Shown: positions 1-15,450 of the stretch, in pieces
Position numbering within the stretch: position 1 is the stretch's first letter
Layout of the letters: the number at the start of each line of letters is the position of its first letter
Assembly: GCF_001640805.2 (NCBI RefSeq)
Contig: NC_066833.1
Span: 16,430,813 to 16,494,812, forward strand
Direction of reading: 5' to 3'
DNA: 64,000 nt
Origin: Lates calcarifer
Lineage: Eukaryota; Chordata; Actinopteri; Centropomidae
Notes under the pieces: generated by a model
Database searches by the model: none
What the model saw: only the letters and a program-made list of their open reading frames with translations
What the model was told of the DNA's origin: nothing
Made by a program: the position numbers and the translations under genes

Positions 1-847
1 GCTAACAAGAATTCAATCTCCCATTGTGAAGGCTCACAAGTGAAAAAAATATCTTTTATCCCAGTATAAAATAATGAAATTATATAAAAAAGCTTTCTTA
101 TTCTTATGTGTAGTCACCATATTTTGTTTCTTTACTCACTTAAAAATTCAAATTATCATGGCAGTGGCAGAATAATAACGTTGATTCTGCATGTGCAGTT
201 TTTACACACAGAAACAGTAACAGCTGTGTGGTTTTAACAGAATGTGATATCATCAGCAGCTGTTTACCTTCTTCTGCGAGTGAAACTAGAGAAGTGTAGA
301 TCAGGTGGAGCTCTTGACAAGGGGAAGAGGAGTGGATGTTTGTGTCAATGTATCCCCCCTAGGAATTTAATTAGAAGGTGTGAATGGCAATAGGAAGAGT
401 TTGGTGTGAGTAAGGTTTTGCTGTCTGAGGATACGGGGAGGATTATACAAGGTAGAAAAGAAATGAAAGCTTACCAAGTCTTTCCTATTTTAAATGCTGC
501 ATCCATTAGTGCAACATGGTTTTCATTATACTGTTATTACTGTGTGCACACCAAGTGGGTCAGTTTTTCAGACTGAGATAAATAAAAATAACACTGGCTT
601 ATACCATCCAAAGTACATTATTGTTTTTCTTTGATCCCTCTCTGTTATTTAAAGGTAACACTTCAACTTCTTAAACAATTGGTAACAATTAATATACATT
701 TTAGATGAATTCATCAGCAGCTTATTTATATTACTCCATAGCCTTCTGATGAGTAAAGGCATATGGGTGTTTGCATGTGTGTATTGATGCATATATAAAT
801 ATGTGCATGTGTATGCGTCCATCTGTGTGTGCATCCACTCTTCTCAG
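1..847. other. tbl1x intron at the left edge
   Basis: No exon is recognised before 848. The region is AT-rich, with a tgtgtgtgcatg tract near 770-835. Confidence 0.5.
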
Positions 848-4384
<3,537 letters not shown>

Positions 4385-6440
4385 CTGACTTGAGACTTTG
4401 ATCGTAAATCCTGGAACGTGCAGCAAGTTGCCTTCTTCTGACATCAGCAAACACACTCTCATTGCTCAAGAAGAGCTGATAAGGTGGACTGAAACAAAAC
4501 CCTCACAGAAGTAAAAACCAGATGACTGCAGCAGCTTCTGAGGAGCCAGCACCAACTGAATTCAGTGCACCTTACAGTGTGTTGATGTGTGTTTTGTGAT
4601 ATGCCTGTTTGAGACAATGGAAGCTGGTTAAGAGATCCCCAAGACTGGACTGAATCCAACTCCCTGGGTGCATCCGTGTTTTTAAAGGGTTGTAATGAGG
4701 AAGTGCTGTGATCCCTCCGGGCCACTGGTCCAGCTGTTATCGCGTTGTAAGGCTTGGAAACACAAAGATGAGTTTTACAGAAAGAGAGAAGTGTTAATGA
4801 TTCATGTGTTTGGCTGCAAAAGGCAACAAATTATGAAAGAAAGGTTGTGGTTTTACAATTCCTTTGTGCAAATGTTACTTCATGTCCAAACAAACTAACT
4901 AGTGACATGAGAAAAGTAACATCCATACTGAAGCGCTGGTATTGTCTGTCGACAGGGTGCTTAACTTCTCCTCAGTGGAGAATAGTTTGTTTCAAGATTA
5001 CTTCTTGCTTTTTTTGGACTATTTTCCACAGATGGACTTTTGAAAGTCAACACTGAATGTGCCGCTACAAGGTAGTTCTTAGCTCACGTTTAACATCAGG
5101 TCGACAAAAGGAAAAACCTGCCAAGAAATAGTCCTAATCTCCTAAAATGACCTGCTCCATTCACTCGAGATTAGAAAATGTCATTTTGTGGACAAGATGT
5201 GAAAAATGTGGTTTACAAAGAGAATATTCTCCCTTTTTGGATGTAAATTTAAAGAATGTAAAGATATGTAAATTAGATTAATACACAGACTTATATACTG
5301 TGTATATATGTTTATATACAGTACTCTTTATTGCCATCCTGTAGGAGCTCATTAATGGCTAGAGCTGTCACAATTTCTTCGCTGATAATGCGTTACGAGA
5401 CCTCTTTTTAAATGAAGTGCATGTCTCACCAGCTTCTTTTAATACAGTCTTTTTCAACTAGGACCAATCATATCCAGTGCGTCATGTTTTTTTTTTTTTT
5501 CACCCCTCCCAGTGAGTCACAAATGGCATTGAGACAGATGTGTTGAGTAACATTGCTCTCCTCTATTGATCACTGAAAGCCATGGAAGAAATGTGCATCT
5601 CATTACCTGCATTCAGGGAATTTTCTGGTCAACAATGTGGGAGTGAACAATCATCACATTCTCCTGTTTGGTTTGCTGCTTTAAGATGGTGTGGCATGTG
5701 GAACAGGACATCAGAGTATCAACAACAAAACCCTACCTGCGAGACCTACTACAGCTTGATTAGCATTACCATGGTTTCTCTTTGGCACTTTCCTCTGTTC
5801 AGTCTACTGAAAATTCAGAGCACATTTTGACTAGAAGGTGGAGGTCAAGCAAAAGTCCTGCTGTTGGTTAAAAAAAAGAAGCTATGTTTGGTCTTGTTCA
5901 GTCCCGCTGAATGCTTCTCGCTGATCAGATTTCAAATACCTGTGTTGTGGGCTAAGCTTCAGCGGTGTGCAGTAAGTCTGCCTCCCTCTAGATACTTGGA
6001 TCTAATGTAAAAGACAGTATAACTAACGCCATCACTTTGGTTTGCCTTTTTTTTCTGGTTCCTTTCAGTCAACTTCAACTAAAGCAACGTGAAGTGCACT
6101 TTTTGTAATGGCAGGTTCAGAAAATGTTCAGATTTTGCTGAAAGTAAAGGGCCAATTTATTTTTGTCTTTTTTTCTCTCTCTCTTTTTTTAAAGTCACAA
6201 TTGGATGTTAATGGGTGGTTCATTGTTTTTCATTTGCTGAGAGCCATTATTGTCTGTGTCAGACTGAGAATTGGGCTGTGGGTTGGTGGCCATTCTTGGC
6301 ATGCTGAGGAGCCCAGTATGGAATAAGTGCTGTGACAGCTACTGTCTCTCTCACACCCTGGTCCAGGGTGCGATCACCTGTTTCCAAGGCAAAACTTTGA
6401 AGTCATTCAGTGTCTCAAATAAATCACTCTATTTTGATAT
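4385..6440 (+). other. tbl1x: tbl1x 3' UTR (about 2 kb)
   Basis: No coding exon is recognisable between the tbl1x stop and the AATAAA at 6418. Short open frames here have no family resemblance and look like chance. The stretch is AT-rich with a T-run near 5488-5500. The 3' end is inferred from the poly(A) signal only. Confidence 0.55.
6418..6423 (+). terminator. Candidate poly(A) signal of tbl1x
   Basis: AATAAA lies about 2 kb past the stop codon and is followed by a GT-rich stretch (gtgtcttgaattg) at about 6459-6471, the usual arrangement for cleavage and polyadenylation. A second cluster (AATAAAATAAA) at 6580-6590 is an alternative. Confidence 0.5.
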
Positions 6441-6570
6441 CAGAAACCATGGAGCCTGTGTCTTGAATTGAGTATTTTACCTAGCTTGGGAGTATTTAGT
6501 TTGAAATTGAGGGGGGAAAAGCTGCTTTACAGAAAGTGTCACCAACAAATTCTTTAGAATATTTTGGATA

Positions 6571-6576
6571 TTTAAT
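6571..6576 (-). terminator. Candidate poly(A) signal of gpr143 (ATTAAA on the minus strand)
   Basis: TTTAAT on the plus strand reads ATTAAA on the minus strand, 450 bases past the gpr143 stop. No canonical AATAAA was found on the minus strand between 6440 and 7026. It lies within about 150 bases of the tbl1x signal, so the two 3' ends nearly touch. Confidence 0.3.
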
Positions 6577-7025
6577 ACAGAATAAAATAAATGTGCAAAA
6601 ACACAAGATAGACAGTTGGAAATACAGTGACATAAAAAAGACACCTATTAACTTATTACATTCTGCTGTGCCATAGGAGCTTAACGTCCAGTTCATAGAA
6701 AGCTCAACGTGTGTTATTAGTAAGAAAATGTTTGTTTTGACTGCTACATGAGACTGTGCAGTTGTTTTGGGACTGTTGATGTACATTTGATGGGTCTGCA
6801 AAGTAACACTACACTGTACTGCAGACAGCTTTTAAAAGCTTAGTGAAAAGCAAAAGGCTTGGAATCAAAAATTCAACTTAATCAGTCATACCAATTCATG
6901 AAATCCTGTGACCAGTTAACATCTGGAGGAAGTCTCAAGAGGCTAAGAGTACACAATCTAAAACAGAAATAACTAAAAGCAATGTCACACCGCAGAAGTG
7001 GAGGGAGGTTTGTTGTTGACCCCAG

Positions 7026-10000
7026 CTAGTGCCTCACAGAGTTCTCCAAGGATTCTCCATCAGCCTCTACATCCTCATAGTCTTGTAGCTCGCTGGAAAT
7101 GTGGATTTCAACTGTACTAGACTCTGAACCTAGCAAGACAAAATAGGGGCAGATTACTGGGTGTTATCAAACTAATAATAATTGAGGTATTGATTTGATA
7201 CCTCCATCACAATTGTGCTTACACATGTGCATACATCCACAAATGTATTTTGGGAATTTTGAATAATATACAATCTTGCTGTCTTTAATGAGGAAGTTTT
7301 TGTATTGTGTTTACAATTTAGCAATATGGTTTTGAGCTATACTTGTATTTGCTGAAAGACAAAAAACAGAAAAAAAATACTTTGAAGGCTAGATAAATGA
7401 GTGAAAAACATATATTCTTTGGAACATTAACTTTATTTATAGGGACTTTAAATGTCAGGGACACTGAAATGATGACAGAAAACACTGAATAGCCTTTGTA
7501 CACGATCTAAATGGTGCACAAACAAACTACAAAATGGTAGAAAATTGTAGAAAATGCTTTACAAAATCAATCCCAAAATACATTTAATACAATCTCAACA
7601 GGTTTCTTTCATGACCGATATTTTGACTTGGAGAAGAAACACAGGCGTTACTAATAACATTAACAATATCTCTGTTCTATCCAAATGTCACGTTAAGCCA
7701 TCAGTGTGACAGTGAGTCAGCATGAGCAACACCAGAACCCTGAAACTGAAGCGATTCAGTTCTCATTCATTTTATTATTTACATCTGAACTTTTCCTCCT
7801 GTGACATGTCAAAATGTCTGTAGTGAAAAAAAGCCTATGTCCTCAGTCAATGTTGCTATGATGAGTGAATAAATATTGATATTTTTATCCAGTAAATGCA
7901 ATTCATTGTTCAGCATACACAGATACCACTTTATGAGGTACACATGAGTAAAACTTATTCAGTCTAATACAATAGTTTCTCTATTAACAAATAAACTTGT
8001 CATCAGACAGTGGGAGCAGATTCCTCAGTGGATGATGCCATAATGGTCTCATCTGAAAGACACTTTCTATTAAGAGGAGGCAGTCCAGCCATAGCAACAG
8101 GAGACACTGTGTACCCTTAATGATGCTGATGAGTTGTGTGTTAGCTTCACCAGCCCTGATATACAGGTGAGCTGTTACAGCCACTGCAAGGCCATTTACC
8201 TTCAGAGAGGACACTGATGGCATCGGAGTGGTGGTGTCCATTGCCCGTCAAGTTCTTCTTGGCTTCCTGGATGTGACTCTGGTACAGCAGAGTAGTTCCC
8301 ACCATGGGGTTAGGGCTGCCTGTGTTGGTCAGTGAAGTAGAAACTGAGTCCCAGGGCAGCTCCCTCCTTCCGCTGCAGTCTGAGGTCAACATCAAAGCCT
8401 GTCCAGCCGTGAAAAGCCAGGGTGTTGAGGAAAGCCTGCATGGGGTTCAGGATCCCCTGAAATAGAGAATAAAAACAGAACGATTTAAGGTGTTATGAAC
8501 TGATTAAATTAATGTTCTTAATGTTGATGTTTTTTTTAAACCCACCATGATAAACCATGTGATGAGGGCTGCGTTTCTGATATTCCTGAAACTGCTGTCA
8601 TTGATGTCTGTCTGCATCTCCAAGTAAAAGAGGAGGCTCTCATTAATGATGTTGGGAATCCAGCTAAAATATTAGAGCAAAAACAGTATGTCTCATTAGC
8701 TTTCAACAAGTGTCTCTAAATAAGACTTATTATTTTCACCACATGAATATGAAGCTTTAGTTGTGCTGAAATAAGTGAGAAAAACAAGGGTTAATTTGTT
8801 TGACCTCTACTGAGGACCAGCACATATGACTTTTCATGTGTTTCTCTTGTGAGAGTCACACCACAACATAAACAAACAAACAAACAAACACATTTGCCCA
8901 CAGAAGATGAATTACATTTACATTATATTATAGAAAAATATTTTTAACACATCACAAATACCTTTTCTGCTTTTCTAAGCATCTACCAGTTTTCATAAAT
9001 TCTGTACAATATTAAAATCTATTAGTAGGCCTTTTGTAATCCATCACAGTGAATCCCTTGTCTGTATCTAATAGTTACATTATCTTTAGGAAGAAAGTCA
9101 GCACTCACTCATCAAATTCAAACTACTATTAAACTGTGTTACCATACTAAACTTTGTAACAATGTAACAGTATGCTTCCTAAAATAGCAAACTGTTCCTT
9201 TAAGTTCACAGGTTTGATATAGGATGGTAACATACCAAATAAAGAACACCAGCATTATTTTAAAGAACCGGATTTTTATCTCGTTGGCCAGCCGTCTCTC
9301 ATTTTCTGTGTAGATTCCTTGTCGTCCTTTTAGTAAAGATGTTACTAGATTTGGGGGGGAGGGTGAAACGAGAAAAGGCGGTTATTTCGGCTTATGCGTA
9401 TGTGTGAGAAAAGTATTTGTCAGAGAGGTTTGAGAGTGAGGGACTGACCTGCAGATAAGGTTCGGTTAAAGAAGATGGGGTTGGCTGTTAGGACGAGCAG
9501 CATCGGTGCGTACGTGGTGACGTAGTGAGGGATAGCATGCTGGAGGCCTTGTTCGCAACTGCACAGAAGAGCAGAAAAAAAGGCAATGTGATCACAGCAC
9601 TGCAACAGAGTAACTGTCTCTATACACAGTACTATACACAAATATGTTAATGTTCTTTATATATCTCCTGATAGGATAATGATGAGAGGTGCTTGTTGGT
9701 GCTAAAGGAACAGGAAAGAGTCTTACGTGGAGATGGATGGGTAGTAGAGCATGGCCACTCCTTCAACACACAGCAGCACAGCCAGACCCCATGTAATCAT
9801 GTGGTAGAGGATAATGGTGCTGATGGGGAAAGAAACAAGTCATGAGACTCAGCTCACAACACATGCTGCGGCCGTATATCTTGAGAATGATTTTCTTCAT
9901 GTGCAGAAAACAAATGAAACTTGCTTTATGTCAAACACAGCTCAGTATAAAGCTTTGGCTACGAGCACCTGATTCCTGCAGATGTTTTCACCACAAGGAA

Positions 10001-11845
10001 GACATCAACAGCATAACAGAAGGTCCACCAAAAAGAGGCGCTGAAAAACAACTGGATCCACACCTGGAGCAAATAAATAGGATACAATATACTTGACTGT
10101 ACAGGTCATAGCTATAATAACTAAATAACTAAATAAATAATGAGTATGGAGTGATTATTGTGTCTTGTTCATCCTCTGTTATCAGTGCCTTTACAGTTTC
10201 AGTGGATGCAGTGTGACAGATGTTATAGTCACTTGTGTTGAGCATGCATTTAAACAAATGACCATGTTTATGTGTGAAATCAGCATCTGTCACGCATGAT
10301 ATGTTGTGCGTTTGCTCAGTTCACATGAAGCCTTAACTGAATTGTTTGAGTATTGAATGAGGGTGAAGGTTAATCCGAGAGCATCATACATACCGCACTG
10401 CTAACACAAAAGACCTCCGGCCAGACATCAGTGCTGTTGGCCACAGAGATGTGGTCGATGATATTGGGCAGGCCCAGCCAGACTGATGACCTTATGATGA
10501 TACCTGGGAGAGAGGAGAACCACACATGTTCTCTGACTATGAGCAAATTGGACAATTCCTGCGTTTGGCTGCAAACACAACTGGAGGAGGAGAGGAATAA
10601 ATACAAACAGGGGAGATATGAAATTGGTCTGGGTTTAATTAACATTTTAAACACATCAAAGTGATTCTTTTCAGCCTCTATATTTTCGGCACATTAATTA
10701 ATTACAGGCAGTCATGGAGTCCTTTTAATAGCAGCTTTACATCATGGAAATATGAACTGCCTCCAGCTGTGTTTTATAAGGGTGTTTCCATTTCCTACAT
10801 GAAACTCTTCACAGCTGAGAGGCATGGAAAAAAGGGGAGCTCTCCCAGAAATTTTATGCGATGCAGACTGCATGCTGTTGTGTATTTCATTTTAAATTGT
10901 GTCATGGGTGTGCTTCAAGCTGTTCGTTTGCAGTGGTGGATGAATCTCACTGGGCACTAAGTACACAGAAATACATGACTTCATCTGCCTCCCCCTCTCA
11001 GCAAGTGCAGGAGCAAAGTGATGAATGAGCAGTTCAAATGTGACATTGGTTTTTGATGTAGTGCAACAATCTGAAAATAATCTCCAGCCTTTTGTGTATC
11101 AACAACTCTGTAACAGCTGCAATCAAATCAACATAGGCCAAGGGGGAACATGATGCAGTTGTTAAGAGCCATTTCATTACTTACATCACTCACTCACACC
11201 TAAATATCTGAAATATATGTTTGTTTGTTTTTTTACAAACTTTATCAACATCTGAAATTTGCATTTTTACAGTTTGTATCCAAGTTACCAGATGAAAAAG
11301 GGTCTCATTGCTTTTAAAGTTTGCAAAAGCTAATGTAGGATTGATTAATACAGAAAAAAAAAGATTTTGGCAGATAAATTACATTTTCATAACTGCACAT
11401 ACATTATGTTCAATGTTCATTCTCTGTGTGAATAAAGCAGGACACACAGGCAAATACAGAGCAACAAAAGGGTTAAAAGGAAAATATTTGCGTGCGTAAT
11501 TGGACCCAGCCATACCACGCTGTGCCAACATCTTTTCTCACTTTTCCCCAGATAAAATAAAAAAAGGCCCATAGCGGCAGTTTGTGCTTTACCTGTACAT
11601 CCCAGTATGTCACATATACTGATGATGAACAATATCCGTGAGGAGGACGCAGGCCTTGGCAGAGGATACTGCAGTCTTCTGTAGCTCTTGCGTTTTGGCA
11701 GAATTTGTAAAATAGCGAACAAGAGGCTGAGAACTGCGCTTCCCAGAGTCAAAGCCCCGAAGAGGACGGGCTGAAAGGTGACTACAAACTCTGTCGCCGC
11801 GTCTCGGTTCAGACAGCAGAAAGTCTCCAGCCGGGGGGATGCCAT
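7026..11845 (-). CDS. gpr143: G-protein coupled receptor 143 (ocular albinism type 1 protein), with a +1 frameshift in exon 8
   Basis: GPR143 is a seven-helix receptor of melanosome/lysosome membranes in pigment cells, reported to respond to L-DOPA and to control melanosome size and number. Nine minus-strand exons are seen: 11593-11845, 10394-10503, 9969-10063, 9727-9819, 9449-9558, 9236-9344, 8546-8663, 8200-8456 and 7026-7129. The start [11 protein letters not shown] matches the family N-terminus. Diagnostic stretches include [53 protein letters not shown] and [18 protein letters not shown]. All phases fit except exon 8, which is 257 bases where 256 are needed. Read literally, translation leaves the family frame near 8361-8372 and stops at 8310-8312, losing the tail. 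Corrected length is about 415 residues (human about 404). The tail continues in the other frame through [13 protein letters not shown] to the stop at 7026-7028. Confidence 0.95.
8871..8891. repeat. (AAAC)n tetranucleotide repeat in gpr143 intron 6-7
   Basis: About five copies of AAAC/CAAA are seen directly in the intron between gpr143 exons 6 and 7. Confidence 0.8.
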
Positions 11846-11980
11846 CACGGAGTGGAAAGAGGGCGAAAGAGGGAAAGAAAGAGAGTAAAGGGGGCTACGG
11901 TGTCAGGAGGAGAAAGAAACAAAAGAAAAGGAAATGACTGAATACTTGACCCAACTCTGAGAAATCACGGGGCTGAATCA

Positions 11981-11987
11981 TCATGTG
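11981..11987. promoter_or_regulatory. M-box-like MITF/TFE site upstream of gpr143
   Basis: TCATGTG lies 136 bases upstream of the gpr143 ATG. MITF-family factors recognise CATGTG with a flanking T, and mammalian GPR143 is an established MITF target. The position is suitable, but a 7-base match is weak by itself. Confidence 0.4.
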
Positions 11988-13090
11988 CTTCCATTTAATC
12001 CCTGCAGTTGTAGCTTAACTGTGCCACAATACAAGAGACCGACAAAGGATTGCTGTGTAATAGAGAATGATTTAGTTCTTAAACTACTGTATATTTTAAA
12101 TGGGTTTAGAATTCCACTGCACTTGGCCGGCACAGTATTTCTGAACAAAATACACTACAACAAAACTACATTAGGAGATTTTGACTTGTTAAACTTTAAC
12201 TGGAAAGTGAAGGGAAATTGTTATAGTCTTAAAAATCATTGCTGATTATCACCCTGCTGAGGAAAAAAAAACAGCTCAGACCAGCTTAAGATAGTTGCTG
12301 GGTTTAGTTGATCTTAGCTGGTGATAGGCTGATTTAGCTGGTTTGTTAGATGATGCCAGCCAGCTAAATTAAAATATATATATTTGAGCACAAGGCAACT
12401 TGTGCCCTTCCCCTTAAAAACAAATGAAGCAGTAGCACCCAAATTCAAACATGTTCAAATCTGTATCACCACCTGACCTGTTGCTCATCTGTTTTTTACT
12501 GCTAAGTGCAGTGTGGATTGTAGCAAATCATGTGTTTTATTGTTGAATAATTTGTGTTTGTTTTTGTACTTAATTGCCCTTTCCATGGCAAGTGTTATTG
12601 CTAATGTTATAAGGAATGTTGATTTATTCTGTTTGTCTGATAATCCCCTATATAACAGATACAAAAGGATATATTGGCTGTGGATGGTGAGAATGGGGGA
12701 ACCTATTGTTAGATTTTTGTGAGCCTGTATCCTGGTATGGCTCATCTATCAGCAAAGTGTTTACACAGTTCTGTGTTGAAACCGTGTCTATGCATGCAAC
12801 TGAATTCATCACTTTGTTCTTTTCCTTGAATTTTTTCTACTTGGTGTTATGCAATTTGACCATTACATTAATCATCTGTCAATCACCTGTCTCCATACTG
12901 TATCTTTACTGAGGCAATTTATCTTTGACTAAAACTATTTTTTTAAATAAAAATTAACACAGTAAAACATCACTGGCATTTCCCCTGTAGGGGATCAGCG
13001 CCCTGAGAATCTTTTAAAGCTTGACAATGCACCAAACATTTCTGTAGGGAGAAAAGTTTAGGTTTTTACGACCCTACCTGATCCTTGAAC
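11988..13090. other. Intergenic stretch between gpr143 and the 13.1 kb promoter
   Basis: Apart from the degenerate minisatellite at 12271-12368 I see no gene or RNA here. Sequence is AT-rich and open frames are short and unsupported. Confidence 0.6.
12271..12368. repeat. Degenerate AGCTGGT/ACCAGCT minisatellite
   Basis: About six imperfect copies of an AGCTGGT-type unit, in both orientations (gaccagcttaag, cttagctggtg, tttagctggttt, gccagccagct), are packed in 100 bases. This resembles dispersed 'accagctta' repeats common in fish genomes. Confidence 0.55.
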
Positions 13091-13235
13091 GCATCACCGC
13101 ATGCGCTCTCAAACTATAAGACCATGACGTCAGACGCCGAGATTCGCACACCATGGCAGCGGTGGTGTCGGCGCTTCATGGCGGGGTCGAAATTTAAAAC
13201 CCCGGGGCTTAACAGCAATATTGTCCTTGTCAGAA
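13091..13235 (+). promoter_or_regulatory. CpG-type promoter with CRE and NRF1-like sites
   Basis: This CpG-rich block stands out from its AT-rich surroundings. It holds a perfect palindromic CRE, TGACGTCA (13125-13132), an NRF1-like GCATGCGC (13099-13106), and CATGGCGG/CATGGCAGCGG elements near the YY1 consensus. It is followed by an exon-like block with a good 5' splice site (13310|13311, gttagt). It lies 1.3 kb from the gpr143 start and points the other way. Expression is inferred, not seen. Confidence 0.6.
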
Positions 13236-14017
13236 ATGTTCGCAGAAGTTAAAAGACACCGGGACGATCGCGTCCAACGACAGGAGGAGCTCGGAAATTC
13301 ACTGAGAAAGGTTAGTAATGCCTCTTAATTAGCCACCAGTTAGCCTGGCGTTTCTGTCATTGAGGTCAGGTGTGTCGGCACCTGTTGGGTTTTTAAGTTT
13401 GTAACTTGGCATATTTGTTTAGAATAACATGTTTAACCTCACTGCATTGTGGAAACGCAGGCTCTTGCACCATATAATGCCCAGTTTTTATTAAGTTCCC
13501 ATATTCAAATTAAAGTACAAAGGATTTAGCAAAAGAAAAGTGGTATGTGTTTGCTCAGAGGGACACGGGATTAACCCATAATGCTGTAAACCCGTATTAG
13601 TTATGATTTTATAAAATTCATAATGAGAACATGCGCCGGGGAAAAACATTTGGCCTATTTTAACCTCACTATTCAACAGTGAATGCAAAGCAACAGGCCT
13701 CGCGGCCTTAAGCGTGCGCACCATTTTGGTTGAAGTTGACCAAAGGAGAATATTAACAGCTTTGTTTGTTTACTTATTTCACGCGAATATAACCTGTACC
13801 TGTGGTGTGGTTAATAAAATCAGCCACAGTATTGGTCTTACAACTCTTAAACAGCCAGGCAATCAAACCAATGTACAGAGGCCTCCCCAGGTAGAGTTGA
13901 GTATAGACGGTGTACAGGACCGCGAAGGGCTGCTACAGTGTAATACAACTGATCATTTGTAAGTCAAAGTAATCCACTTAATGATATTGTTTGTGTTACT
14001 TTTTTGTTCAATAACAG

Positions 14018-14090
14018 AACAACGCCCTCCTGTAAGCTGTGAGGAAGAGACACCGGGAGAACCTCGTCCTTTTAAAACTGAAGAAGAAAA
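14018..14090 (+). other. Candidate exon 2 of the 13.1 kb transcript
   Basis: A 73-base block lies between a T-rich tract ending ataacag and the strong donor gtaagtgatg. One of its frames is open throughout (ending TEEEK), but exon 1 does not enter that frame. In the exon 1 frame it stops after NNALL. Confidence 0.45.
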
Positions 14091-14258
14091 GTAAGTGATG
14101 CCATTGACGAACCCACGAGTTAGAGTAGCGTTAGCGTTAATGCCATTGCTCTACATTTTGTAGCGAATTTCAAGGTTGGGTTAGGAAATTACCAAACTGT
14201 CAGAGTCTTGAGACTTGAGTCCGACTAACGTTTTTTTTTTTTTTTCCTTCTCCCGCAG

Positions 14259-14274
14259 GTAGATCTACGAACCA
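14259..14274 (+). other. Micro-exon-like element A (GTAGATCTACGAACCA)
   Basis: It is preceded by a long pyrimidine tract (15 T, then CCTTCTCCCGCAG) and followed by gtaaga. The junction reads CAG|GTAGAT, so the element itself starts like a 5' splice site. This is the best-defined of the five related elements. Confidence 0.45.
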
Positions 14275-14683
14275 GTAAGACTCATTTTTCTTTTTATTCT
14301 GTGTGTTTTGGAAGGCCGCCGCGCCGCTCTCTCACAAACACGCACACATGCACACACACTGACTTACATCCTCCCCTCTCTCTGTCTTTGCTGTGTATTG
14401 AAGGTGGATTGTCGTGGTCGCCGTGTCATGACTGTTTGTTTGTCTCATCAGCTTGAAATGTTTTATTTTATGTGTGTTATATGTCTTTACTTGGCCGCCG
14501 CGCCATGACTATTTTTTACAACACCCGTTTGACCGACATAGCCATAGTCTGCGCATCCAATTTGACCATGGCCACCAAATTATTCCGTCTGTCCAACATG
14601 GCCACCCATTCGTTTGTCTCTCTTTGTGTGTCTATTTCTCTCTGTTTTTTCTTCTGTGTTGAGGAACAGATAGCAGATCTCTT

Positions 14684-14718
14684 AATTGTGTCGGAAGGGA
14701 TGGCCTTCCAACACAATT
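14684..14718 (+). other. Short perfect-loop hairpin
   Basis: AATTGTGT-C-GGAAGG, loop GATGG, then CCTTCC-A-ACACAATT: a 15-step stem with one C/A mismatch and a 5-base loop. It is too short for a typical pre-miRNA. Confidence 0.5.
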
Positions 14719-15189
14719 GGAGCATTTAGAAGCCTTGTTGTTTGGATAGTGAGCTTATTTAGGACTGCTGAGTGGTTGGGAGCTTGGAGAGAAATTCTGT
14801 CCCCTTGTTTGTTGGACCTAAATACACACTAAGACAAAGACTGGCTTTGGTTTTGCTAAACTAGTGATAGTGTGACCAGAAAGATTGAGATGTAGGATCA
14901 GAGCTGGATTGGTGTGGTGCAGAAAGGGACTTTTCCAGAGGTCTGTGGTGGGTCAGACAGGTTTTTTTTTTTAAGTCAGATATTTGGTAGTTTATTGGTC
15001 CTTTAGCTACAATATATGATGATGATGATAGGAATGGAGAGCTTTTGTAGTGTGGTATAAAGAAGGGTGGTAAACGTCAGAAGTTGTATAGAAGGTGCCT
15101 TGTCTTGGTCGCTGTTCCGTGACTTTAGATTGATGTCTGTCTAATAAGCTTGGATGAATATTTATGCACTAATCCCTTTTCCTTTTTAG

Positions 15190-15204
15190 GTAAATCTACA
15201 ATCG
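15190..15204 (+). other. Micro-exon-like element B (GTAAATCTACAATCG)
   Basis: It is preceded by ccctttttcctttttag and followed by gtgagtccc. It shares GTRRATCTAC with elements A and D, and the flanking intron start (gtgagtcccattttt) resembles that of C. Confidence 0.4.
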
Positions 15205-15349
15205 GTGAGTCCCATTTTTATATTCTTTCATTCTATGTTGTGTTTTTGGATGGTTGCTGTGCCTTCCTGCTTATGTTTGTAGTACAGCTGAACAATTAAA
15301 TATTAGGTACAGAGTCTGTGTGTGTATATGACAGAGATAGTATAGCTGG

Positions 15350-15355
15350 CTATAT

Positions 15356-15397
<42 letters not shown>

Positions 15398-15398
15398 G

Positions 15399-15449
<51 letters not shown>
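15350..15449. repeat. (TA)n microsatellite passing into (CA)n
   Basis: Nearly pure TA/ATGTATA repeats occupy 15351-15436, then cacacacacac to 15449. Direct observation. Confidence 0.95.

Positions 15450-15450
<1 letters not shown>

Noticed and set aside
11417..11592. Extension of gpr143 exon 1 past 11593
   Set aside because: The donor at 11592 joins in phase to the next conserved exon; the extension is intronic read-through.
12985..12999. Short palindrome cccctgtagggg
   Set aside because: A 12-base palindrome without further context is expected by chance.
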